A stretch of 64,000 nt of DNA, taken from contig JAMKCF010000014.1 of the NCBI GenBank assembly GCA_023634235.1, positions 7,589,001 through 7,653,000 of the forward strand. Direction: 5' to 3'. The stretch's first letter is position 1, and each line of letters starts with the position of its first letter. Positions 49,436-61,200 of the stretch are shown one piece after another. The translations under genes and the position numbers were made by a program. The stretch comes from Pisaster brevispinus. Taxonomy: Eukaryota > Echinodermata > Asteroidea > Forcipulatida > Asteriidae. The notes under the pieces are model-generated. The model had not been told where the DNA came from, did no database searches, and worked only from the letters and a program-made list of their open reading frames with translations.

Positions 49436-51260
49436 AGGTTATAGGTCTATGCATCCAGATAAAAATGGTCTCTGTTTCAATTCATAAAATATTTCAAATG
49501 TTTGCTTTCAACAGCAAAGCATAAACATTATACTGAGCATTAAAAAAAATATGATTGAACTTGTGTCATCAAATATTCAATAAGGCACAACGTGCACACA
49601 AAATCATTTCAATATAAAGTAAACAAGCCACATCTCAAATCATTATAACGTTTTTAAAAAAATGTCAATCCTTGATTTGTAAATTACAGTGCATGATGAT
49701 GTACAAAGGACTGTATAATGATACAGGCTCTGGGCTCAAATTCATAAAGGAGGGAATATTGGTTAACATTTTGCTAGTCAAGAATTGAGAAGGAACCAGC
49801 CATGAGCATTTTAAATTTAAATTGATTTTTGCTGGTAATCCACTCCTGCTAAACATGGATTTTTGGGGATTTGGTATTTTACAATAACAAGGAGTTTTGT
49901 TGATCTGAGAACAATCCCTTCCCCCAACAATCCACTAACCTGCCTCGTTAATTACAAGTATCCTTTAAGATACATTGTAGTGGGGTTGGAGGGACAAACC
50001 AATTATTCACTCCTCAACAAAAGAAGAATTATCCAAGTCTGTTAAATACTTTAACTTACTTTACAGTTGCAGCAAAAGGTGTTAGCTACCTTGTATATAT
50101 ACATGTAGGTGATTACTTCGGAATGGTATGCAAAGAAGCAATAACAGTAACACAAAGTACAGGTAACAACATGTTTAAATACTGCAAAATTTAAATAAAA
50201 GATACTGGAAGTAACTACTACACTTGGGTCCAGTTTAGTTATTTTATGCATATGTTGGGATACACCAAGAGAGGATACTGGTCTTTGACAACACACAAAA
50301 AGTATACCCTGTCTTTAAGGTTAATCTTTGTAAAATCAAGCTCTACTAGCATGCCATTCCTTGCCAATGATTTGCCAAAGATTCTCCATGTTATAAGAAT
50401 ACTGATTGTTTGACACCAACAATAACATCAATGCTGAACGGTTTTTACAATCATGAGCATTTTTAAACATCATCACAAAGAGCTTGTGGTTTATAAGGTT
50501 TGCAAGTATAAACACATGCTGTGTGTGTTTAAAAAAAAACCTGAATGTGGCAGAGTGGTTAGATTTTACTGCTGAGTACATGTAAGGCTTCCAGACTCTG
50601 ATGAAACGTTTAGTCCAGCAGGAGCTGGTCAAGGATATAACTTCCCTGAAACTGACCAAACTTGATGTTGCCGATGAGAAGAACTTGGTCCATACAAAAA
50701 GATGCTGACATTGGCTTGGGTGTCGAGTCTGGCATTAAGATAGTGTAATAACTTTTTATGGGAGGCCAAGTACTTACAAAACCTAAATCATGTTTATGGC
50801 GTTTGCTTCTTGTTTTTTTTTTTTTTTTTAAATAACTATTACAATTGGTTTACTTCATCCAACAAAGTAAAACGTTTTTTTTTAAGTGCAGTATGGCAAC
50901 CAGTAGGTTGAATTGCACTATACAGTGGAACATAAAAAAATAAAGTCAAACAAAATATAGCTGTATGTTCGTGTCACTATTTTATCATTCTAGTTCAATA
51001 TCTTGTCAGGCACTCCAGAACAAACCAACAGGAGCTTAAACTCACTGTTCTAATGTACAGAAATGACTGCATGAGGGGTCCAACGTCATCAAGAGAGTAC
51101 AGCAGAAGGATCTCCTTATAATACTCTACTGTTAGACAGATGGCATGCTTGAACCCCAGCGACGCGACATGGACACAGAACCAGACTTGCGGAATAGAAG
51201 GAGGAAGTGTCTGGTACAGGAGTCACTGCTGGCAGAAACAAATCCCCTAGCAACCTAATC

Positions 51261-51330
51261 CTGGTAGCCTACACAGCTGATTGGCTGGGGTGTGATTCAG
51301 TTGCCATGGTCACTTCCTTCTGATTGGTTA
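51261..51330. repeat. Arm A of a 70-bp inverted repeat
   Basis: This is the reverse complement of 63411-63480 with a single mismatch over 70 bp. It contains CTGATTGGCTGGGG and CTGATTGGTTA. The arms lie on either side of the visible exchanger exons. Confidence 0.8.
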
Positions 51331-52184
51331 ATTAGGAAATGTAAACTATCCCAGAAAGTTTCTTTGCTGTCATTGTTAAGTTAGCAGTGACGTAATAAAC
51401 ATCTGCATCCAGTTCTTCAATCAAGATACTGATATGTTCTCCAATTTGCTCCTTTTAAATAAAGTTGAACCCACCCTCTGGACTTGCCCTTCATATAGCT
51501 CCAGGAACTTCATTAATTATAGCTGAATCAGCTGTTTTATGCACTTATATTTGGTCTTAAATTTCATTCAGGATCGCATGGACAGAGTCCTAAAGTAAGT
51601 TTTAAGATTAAAGTTCTAAAATTTGCAGATACTTGAAATGGCAACAAACCTCTACCTACTGGACAGTTAACGGACAAGAAAGATGCAACACAGCTCTTTT
51701 TTAGTGAAATTACATGAAATAAAATATGACCATAATACATGTGAACTGGAATTTTCACTGTAGCACCTTCTTAAAAAACATAAGTTGAAAGAGTATTCTT
51801 CCAGCATGTCCAGGAACAGTTAATGTGACTGTACAAAAGTGAAGGATCCTGAACAATAGATTGCAATATCCTCTTTAGTCTACAGATAGAAACCCCAGAA
51901 TTTCAAGGGATGCCTTCTATAGAATTTGTATATTTGCACATAACAATAAGTGGAATGCTTAATGCTTTGGACAGAACGTGGCTAACATACTTCCTTTGGT
52001 AGCAGGCTTACATCTTTTCAGACAACTTGAAGGTAAAGTATTAAAGTGAGATAAAAGCAATCCTGGAATCAGGAAAGACTTGATGTAAAAATCACAGGCC
52101 TACAACTCATGACTCATGTATCGTTAATTCAAGGTGTTTATCTCTTACCTTTCCCCCCTCGAGTTGAAAAAGGAGGGGGCGTGG

Positions 52185-52500
52185 GATCAGCTTTTTCCAA
52201 ACCCACCCTTGAGTTGATAAAGAAAGGGGACCAGGGGTCAGCTTTTACCAAAGCCACCCTTGAGTTGATTAAGAAAGGGGACCAGTGGTCAGCTTTTACC
52301 AAAGCCACCCTTGAGTTGATAAAGAAAGGGGACCGAGGTTAGCTTTTACCAAAGCCACCCTTGAGTTGATAAAGAAAGGGGACCAGGGGTCAGCTTTTAC
52401 CAAAGCCACCCTTGAGTTGATAAAGAAAGGGGACCGAGGTTAGCTTTTACCAAAGCCACCCTTGAGTTGATAAAGAAAGGGGACCAGGGGTCAGCTTTTG
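52185..52500. repeat. 51/50-bp minisatellite just after the exchanger stop codon
   Basis: About six copies of a unit contain AGCTTTTACCAAAGCCACCC and TTGAGTTGATAAAGAAAGGG. Later copies alternate 51 bp (ACCAGGGGTCAG) and 50 bp (ACCGAGGTTAG), making a roughly 101-bp higher-order unit. It starts 8 bases past the stop codon on the minus strand, so it is very probably in the 3' UTR. Confidence 0.8.
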
Positions 52501-52507
52501 TCCTAAC

Positions 52508-55500
52508 CTACACTTTATCCTCCTTGTCTCCGCCGCCCTCAATGTCTACTCGGACCACATTATAATTTGGGGTTTCGTCTTCCACCCCTGTGATGACAGC
52601 ATCCCCCTCTTCTGGATTCTCTTTTTTGGCACTCTCATTCTGCAACCCTACTTCCTTAATGTCCTGCAACGCCTTCTTCCACCTTGCCGCTCCGCTCATA
52701 ACACGTTTCTTCATGAGGAAGTGTTCCTCTGACCGTTGCCTCATGAGGAACGGTAAATCTTGACGGTCATCATTGAGAAGGTTCCTATCATACTTTTCGT
52801 GTAGCTATGGGATGAAAAAGACATCATTTTGACAAAATAATTCAAGGGTTTGCACCCAATCAAAGACTTTGGAATGCTCAGCGGCAGCAGGTATACCAGG
52901 TAAATTTCCACTGGTTCCGCAGTTCTGAACATGCGCATGTTTCCAAGAACAATGGATATTGTGCCTTGGTCGGTTTCCAGAGATGTGCACATTATAAGTC
53001 CATATTATTAGTAGTATTAGTATTATTATTTATCTGGTAAGTCTGCTGCTTCATTGCGTCGCCAAAAGTCTCCCATTGAAATTTTGAAATGCCATCTAAA
53101 GAAATGTTTCCCTTGGCTTGAGTGGTCTTTCTGCTGTGGTTACTTACCATGGGACAATGTCAACACACCATCACAACTGCTCACATGTGGGTTACTGGAC
53201 TGATTCATTTAGCTCCGCCCCTTAATGTATTGACCAATCACAACAAAGACTGCATACCTAAAATTCTGACACTTTTACACTAACCAAACAAACAATTTGA
53301 TTCTGGGTGCACAATTTCTCCACGGATCAATGGAACTCATCACTTTTCTGTCATCTTTTAACCAAACTGAAAAACACCAAAGTAAACAGTTTGGTGTGAA
53401 AGGCAGTTTTCGTGGGGGTTTTGGTGGGATTTTTTGTATCAGTAAATACAGCTTATTACATATTAATACTTACCACATCACCAGGATTTTTTCTGATCAT
53501 GGCATTAAGGTCAGAGGATTTTGTCTTGTCTGTGATTGCCATGTACTCCCCTTTAGTTGGCTTCTTAGCACTGCACCTCCGTCTGATTGAGTCAAAATAT
53601 GAAGCCTCTGTAAAAAGAGTAGAAAAAGAGGTAAATAGTCAATAGTGAGTTCAATTATGAATGAACAAAACATGTACATAGGTACAGGATGTTGTACTTG
53701 TTGTGTCTATCCTGCTTAGTAACTGTGCATTACTTCCATCATAACCAAAGTCAACTTCACAACGACTGAAATGTGCGATAGCATTTCATCTAGGATTTAT
53801 GACATTATAACATTTTGAGAAACAAATCCCTTCAAAAGAATGTGGTTTTAGAGAGAGGAATTTAAAAACATTTCAATCTGCATGAACTGTTTCTACGATT
53901 GTGTATTCCAATTACGGATTATTCTTCCTGGATGGAGATATCTGCTCCAAATTTTTGGCAACATCTCAAAAACGCTACCAATTTTGAAATGAAATTTTCA
54001 GTTTAATTTTGTTGTATATATCTACATTTGTATAAGATTAAAACAAACAAACGGTTCCATATACCAAAGGTATGCTCTGCCTTTAAAGGAAACTGCACAA
54101 AGAATCCCTTGTATGGTCAACCACGGGTTATCTAGGTTGAAATTAAACACAAATGAGTACTAACTTTTTGAGTTAAAAGTAGAAAAAATGGAACCCATAA
54201 GCATGAATATGATAAAGTGATTGTTCACCGGATCACTGGATAATAATCAATGCAACTTGTTATTTAATCACACAATACCACTGGCAAAGGAAACAGCTTT
54301 ATTTCTCACAATGATAAATAACAGCGCACACTGGCACCAGAAGTTCCCAATTTCTACTGTGTGAAGTTCAGCAAATTAAACATTTTCTAACTGAAAAACA
54401 TTTTTCTTACAACAAAAATTGTCCTTCATAAGATCAAAAGCATCATAACCAGAGGATTTAAGCCACCTCAGGCTCAATATAGTGAACCGCTTAGCAAAAA
54501 ACAAACAATACTGCTAAGCTTTTATTATCGCTTGTACCTGGTTTGCTTTTCCCAGCAAAAGCGCCTCTGTGCTTAACAAATACATGTATAAGTGTACAGA
54601 AGCTTTATGGAAAATGGTGCTAAAAAGCAGTACATTCCAGAAGACTGTTTTGTCTTGACACTGAAAGGCCTTGACATAAGCAAGCCTCGACACTTGCAAG
54701 CCTCAACACTGGCAGGCCTCAACACTCAGGCCTCAACACTGGCAGGCCTCAACACTGGCAGGGCTCAACACTGGCAGGCCTCAACACTCAGGCCTCAACA
54801 CTGGCAGGCCTCGACACTTGCAAGCCTCAACACTGGCAGGCCTCAACACTCAGGCCTCAACACTGGCAGGCCTCAACACTGGCAGGCCTCAACACTGGCA
54901 GGCCTCAACACTGGCAGGCCTCAACACTGGCAGGCCTCGACACTGGCAGGCCTCAACACTGGCAGGCCTCAACACTGGCAGGCCTCTACACTGGCAGGCC
55001 TCGACACTGGCAGGCCTCTACACTGGCAGGCCTCGACACTGGCAGGCCTCTACACTGGCAAGCCTCAACACTGGCAGGCCTCTACACTGGCAGGCCTCTA
55101 CACTGGCAGGCCTCTACACTGGCAGGCCTCGACACTGGCAGGCCTTGACACTCACAGGCCTTGACACTCACAGGCCTTGACACTGGCAGGCCTTGACACT
55201 CACAGGCCTCCATACTGACAGGCCTTGACAATTTGAATGTTTCAGTAGAAATTTAAACTTCACTCACAGAGGAAAAAACTGCAACAACAGAGCATCACTG
55301 ATCAAGCCTGCCCTCGTCTTCTTATATTAAAGACATATGATAACAACTACTACAATTCTTTTCAGTGGAGCACCCAGAAAATATATATGGTGAGGGGCTA
55401 AAATGTACAAGTGCAAATTTCCTCCAAAGAGTTGGGGAGGGGGGCTAAAGTTAAATGCAAAAACAACTACTATACAGAACAGGTTTGATAATAATTTTCA

Positions 55501-58250
55501 TCACTTTGGTTTTCCTCCTTCGAAAACAAAACAAATAAACCATAGAACCTACATGACCTATGGGGGTGCTTGATGATCTGGAGCATATCCCCCTCCCCCT
55601 CCCCACTTACATGTACTTCAACCCTGATTTGGATACAAAATACTCAGAAACAGAGAGAAAATGAAATCAAGATTGACATACGTCTTCCCAGCATCGGTTT
55701 GAATTTGGCCATCCCGGTCTGAGATACCTCCATATCTTTATATTGTCCTTGACTTAATTTGAAGATGTGTTCATGATGATCCCTGCAAATTAAAAACAAA
55801 ATATGTATCATCCTTCTTTTAATTTTGCTTTTTTACCCTACACGATGTGTGTTAGCACTGTATACTTTCCCGAGTTCTGTGAAAAAAATCACAGGCATAT
55901 TACTCGGGCGGAATTCGAACCCACGACCTTTGCAATTCAAGAGCAGTGTCTTACCAACTAGACCACCTAGAACACACATCGGTGTAGGGTAAAAAAGCAA
56001 AATTAAAATTCTTTATCCCGATGCAAAATTAACATCTATTATATCATCTTTCTTACTTTCCTAGGCATACCCTGGGTAAAAAAATGTAATATATAAATAA
56101 ATTAATGCAATAATTTTGTTATGTGTCTGCATTTTTGTATTGCTTTAGATTAACAATTTATTTAGATTGCAGTGTAAACATCATCATTGTATTGGAAAAT
56201 ATGATCTAAAATACATAACACACAATACATAATACACAGTCTTACTGGTTGGTAATTTCTTCAAATGTGGCCATGACTTGGGCCTCCCAGGTTTCTGGCT
56301 GGCGTTGAAGATATTTCTTCATGAATCGATTGTCCAGGTCTTCAATCCAAATCTGCAAAAGTAAAGAATCCCTTCTACATTTGCGATGTCAAGGATACGA
56401 GGACAAGAGAGAAGTATGGACCTTTCTGAATAATGTAGTAGGTTAGAACCCTGGCCTGGCTACACTGTGACAAAGGTGTATGCCCATAAACTGGATCTAC
56501 AAAGAACTGGATCTACAAAGGACTGGGTTTACAAAGAACTGGAGCTACAAAGAAATTGGTTCTACAAAGAACTTGATCTACAATGAACTGGATCTACACA
56601 CGATTAGATCTACAAAGGACTGGGTCTAAATAGAACTGGATCTACAAAGAACTGGATCTACTACAAAGGACTGGATCTACAAAGGACTGGATCTACAAAG
56701 AACTGGATTTACAAAAAACTGAATCTACAAAGTGGATCTACAAAGCACTGAATCTATAAAGGACTGGATCTACAAAGCACTGGATCTACAAAGAACTAGG
56801 TCTACAAAGAACTGGATCTACAAAGAACTAGGTCTACAAAGAACTGGATCTACAAAGGACTGGATCTACAAAGAACTAGGTCTATTAAGAACTGGGTCTA
56901 CAAAGGACTGGATCTACAAAGAACTAGGTCTATTAAGAACTGGGTCTACAAAGGACTGGATCTATAAAGAACTAGGTCTATTAAGAACTGGGTCTACAAA
57001 GGACTGGATCTACAAAGAACTAGGTCTATTAAGAACTGGGTCTACAAAGAACTAGATCTACAAAGGATTAGATCGGATCTACAAAAAACTGGGTCTATTT
57101 AAGGACTGGATCTACGAAGAACTAGGTCTATTAAGAACTGGGTCTACAAAGGACTGGATCTACAAAGAACTAGGTCTATTAAGAACTGGGTCTACAAAGG
57201 ACTGGATCTACAAAGAACTAGGTCTATTAAGAACTGGGTCTACAAAGAACTAGGTCTATTAAGAACTGGATCTACAAAGAACTAGGTCTATTAAGAACTG
57301 GGTCTACAAAGGACTGGATCTACAAAGAACTAGGTCTATTAAGAACTGGGTCTACAAAGGACTGGATCTATAAAGAACTAGGTCTATTAAGAACTGGGTC
57401 TACAAAGGACTGGATCTATAAAGAACTAGGTCTATTAAGAACTGGGTCTACAAAGGACTGGATCTACAAAGAACTAGGTCTATTAAGAACTGGGTCTACA
57501 AAGAACTAGATCTACAAAGGATTAGATCGGATCTACAAAAAACTGGGTCTATTTAAGGACTGGATCTACAAAGAACTAGGTCTATTAAGAACTGGGTCTA
57601 CAAAGGACTGGATCTACAAAGAACTAGGTCTATTAAGAACTGGGTCTACAAAGGACTGGATCTACAAAGAACTAGGTCTATTAAGAACTGGGTCTACAAA
57701 GAACTAGGTCTATTAAGAACTGGATCTACAAAGAACTAGGTCTATTAAGAACTGGGTCTACAAAGGACTGGATCTACAAAGAACTAGGTCTATTAAGAAC
57801 TGGGTCTACAAAGGACTGGATCTATAAAGAACTAGGTCTATTAAGAACTGGATCTACAAAGAACTAGGTCTATTAAGAACTGGGTCTACAAAGAACTAGA
57901 TCTACAAAGAACTGGATCTACTGGGCATTAATAGGTTGCCTCAGTGGTTTCCTCCCTGGTTCTAATCCCAGACTGGCACCTTGCATATGGATTGGGTTTC
58001 CAACCTGATTACAGTTTTCCCTATTTGGGGATTTCCTCCCAAATCTATCACTGAGATTTCTTCATCATCTTCTCTGCACTGCTACTTCATGGTCTAGGGG
58101 GTCGTATTGCTGGGAGCTTTTTGAGGGTCTCTTGATTTCTTACCAGAAAGATGCAATAAAAAGAACAATCCATTACAGTCTTACCCTGAGAGAATTGCGT
58201 CCCTTGTGTCCAATTATTTCTTCAATTCCTGCCATCATGTAGTCCATGAT
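52508..58250 (-). CDS. Exchanger cytoplasmic regulatory tail exons
   Basis: Exons 58250-58185, 56352-56246, 55782-55682, 53607-53474 and 52804-52508 encode the juxtamembrane region (MMAGIEEIIGHKGRNSLR), IWIEDLDNRFMKKYL, a segment with SIRRRCSAKKPTKGEY, LHEKYDRNLLNDDRQDL, and an acidic end finishing GGGDKEDKV. RRRCS fits a PKA-type site (R-R-x-S); NHE3 is regulated by PKA in vertebrates. The terminal D-K-V fits a class III PDZ ligand (D/E-x-hydrophobic). The tail is shorter than in vertebrate NHE1 and NHE3. Exon 53607-53474 only fits when joined to the preceding single C. Confidence 0.85.
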
Positions 58251-61200
58251 CTGCGACAAAAAGAAAAATACAATGTATCTATCCAAACAGATCCAAGCAA
58301 ACTTAAAAAGGTTCAACAAGAACATGAACACCATTGTAAAAGAGTAAAATGATTCGATAAACACACCATCCAACCAGCTTGTGACATTTTCATAAGAAAT
58401 CCTTATGTGAATATATGACAAAATGAGCTTACATTATTATGGATTCCCAGCGCCACACTTGGCTCATCTTCCTCTGATTGGCGTTTGATTCTGAATAGCC
58501 TCACCAGTGGTTTAATTGTAGTCCCCTAGGAAATAAACAACCGTTGATGATAAGACTCAATTTAGAAACAGCAGTAGAACTATCCACTAAGCACAGCCCA
58601 TCATGACATTTGCCTGACAATGGTGATCATGTGAACAGACACATGCAAATTTTGTGTACTCCATCAAAAATCGCAAAAAAAATTTCCAAAGATTCTAAGT
58701 TCCCTATTGAAACTGAGCCAAATAGCAAGGAAAATTTCAATTTCCCTGGTTTAGTTCTTTGTAAAAAAAAAAACCCATTAATGATCACACCTTCAAGAAT
58801 TCCTGCAGCAACTGTAAATAAATCTCTAAGCGTTGGGCTAATAGCCACTCCTGGCTGAAATCAATTCTGTCTTCGAAAGATGGCTTCCAGATTGCTTGAT
58901 GGGGTGGAATTTATTTTATTGAGTTTAAAGGCTCTTACCAGACGTTTACACTATTTGAAAGGAATTGTATTCACTCCCCCCCAAAAAAAATAAAATAAAT
59001 AAATGAAAAATGACACGGTTATAATCATACTTTTGGAAGCGTGTCTGAGAGCATAGGGTGTCACTGAAGGTTCAAACCAGCAAACTGTGCCACACAAAAT
59101 GCTCAACACTCTCCTTAATGACAACACTCATGCAGCCTGCAGCATCAGGCTTTCTCCTGAAGGCAGTCAGAGCATACTGATGGAAACATCCAGTTGGTGC
59201 ACAATCGGTTCTTATCAGAACCACTAGAGAGGTATTTCATGTACACGGTGTTACAGCAAACCTTAATAGAATCCAATGTACTCGACTATAATTTAAGTAC
59301 AAGTAATAACCCACAAGGGAAAATGTGGTTTATTACTTGACATTTGAGAAAAAAAAAGTGGCCTCTCCTTAAGGTGACCCCTATGCAGCCACTTCCCAGG
59401 TTGCATCCTAAACTTTGGTGTGATCCCTGGCTATAAGGCAGTACAGGTTGAATGGCTTCTGACTGGCACCCTGAACAAAGATTGACAAAATAGGAAAACC
59501 GCGAACATAGGGCTAGATAGCTCAGTTGGTAGAGCACCAGCACATTAATCTGGAGGTGGCAGGTTCAACTCCCGCTATAGTAAATTGTTCTCTGTTCAAC
59601 CCAAAAATTATGACTTAAGTTCCTGTGACTTATTACCTGAATGAAGACAGTGAAGAGAATGACCACCAGGGTGGTGGTAACCAGCACATTACGGACAGGA
59701 ACATCATCTGCTCTTAGTGTAGCTACTAACGAGAAGGCAACAGCACCTCGCAGACCACCATAGCTCTGAATTAAACAATCACAAACAGATCTTAAATGGA
59801 TAATACATCATCAGGTTTTGGAAGATTAACATTATTCTTATCCTTTAATTTTCAATTAACACATTATAGAACCAACCTATGTCATCAGACAAGGTGAAAG
59901 TGAAAATGCCAACAATCGGTTATAGATTATGTCAGTGTAAGCTCTTTGTAAGTTCCTTATTTTGGTTGCTGCAATCAAAATAAGCAAGATATTGATAATA
60001 TTCCTCATCAATGACTGTTTTTGAGACAGAACCGTTTCTCTGGAGGATAGGTGCTAGTATGAAAAAAATTCAATTATTTCACCTATAAATGTCAACACTT
60101 TTTTTACTTTAAAGGCAATGCATAACTTTGTTTTTTGGAACTGTTTGATAGTTTCAATCTGTATAAATGTAGATATATACAATAAAACTAATCTGCAAAA
60201 ATAATCTCAAAAGATGGAAGCTTTTTTGAGATATTGCCAAAAATCTGGAGCGGTTACGTCCACGCATGCAGGAGGAATAATTCATAATTGGAATACACAA
60301 TCTGAGTTCTCAGATTGAATTTTGTTTAATCCTTTTTTCTACAACCAATTTTCCTAAAAGGGAATCATTTCTCAAAGTGTTAAAAACACAATTTGTTTTT
60401 TTAATTTGTGTAAGTTTGCTTGCAAAAATTTTACAGTTTGTCACAGAAGAAAACTGAGGCACGATAACGGATTATATGAATTTCAAATCAGCGTCAGCAG
60501 TCTACACATCTTTGCGCGCCTTTGTCCACTGCTTTGCATATAGTTTGCACTTTGCCACAAGCAATTCAGAACAGTTTGTGTGAAACCTTCCCAACACAAC
60601 TCCCTACTCAAGTTTTGGAACAAAAGTTTAACTTTAGACAGAAGTTAAGGTCCAGCAGAATGCTACTTCGAACTTACCTTTTCAACCTTTTGCGGTAAAA
60701 ACTATTCCTACAGCATGCATTTCATGGTGGTCAAAATTGTTGTTGAATAAAAAAAATTGCACACTTTTCAAAAATTGCGCCCCATTTCTTTTACTCTTAT
60801 CTTACATTTATTCGAGTAAATAGAGTTTGCATCATCAAAAATGGCGGACCGCAGTTTTTTTTTATTGACTGCATTTCAAATTGCACTCAACAAGGTCATG
60901 TTCCCCGTCTACAACAGCAGTGATGAATACTGGTACATATTACATTGAAAGGGGTTTGACCTTTTTCTCAGTTCAAGCCACAGTTTGTTCACACTGATAT
61001 AAATGTGAAAAAAATAAATAAATAAAAATGGCTGCATGACCTTCAAAAAAACAACAAGACTTACCATTACAAATTGCTCTTCCTTATTGATCTTGTTGAT
61101 TCGAAATTTGTTGACTACAAACGTCATCAACACCACCCCTTGAGAAATACAGCACACAACAAGTACCGATTACAAAAAGCAACAACTGGTATCCAGAATC

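Larger units (their letters stand above)
44626..52507. other. Non-coding interval between the two convergent genes
   Basis: No exon could be supported. It must contain the 3' UTRs of both genes. It holds SINEs (45284-45774, 46850-47010, 47140-47400, 47596-47887), a MITE (49251-49435), one arm of a distant inverted repeat (51261-51330) and the 3' minisatellite (52185-52500). The stretches 47900-49240 and 49440-51250 are AT-rich, with nothing recognisable. Confidence 0.55.

Noticed and set aside
52109..52342. Plus-strand ORF with repeated AFTKATLELIKKGDQ
   Set aside because: It is a product of the 51-bp (17-codon) minisatellite in the probable 3' UTR of the opposite gene.
54592..55180. Long open frames of 190 and 120 codons reading repeated GLNTGRPQHWQAS-like peptides
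   Set aside because: They are a by-product of the 16-bp repeat having no stop in these frames. They lie in an intron of the opposite-strand exchanger gene and have no splice or family support.
54668..55232. CRISPR-like regular repeats
   Set aside because: There are no unique spacers, the repeats are directly adjoining, and the DNA is from an intron-bearing eukaryote.
56732..57055. 107-codon open frame of LRTGSTKDWIYKELG repeats
   Set aside because: It is a translation of the 48-bp higher-order minisatellite. A frame kept open by a multiple-of-three repeat is not evidence of coding.
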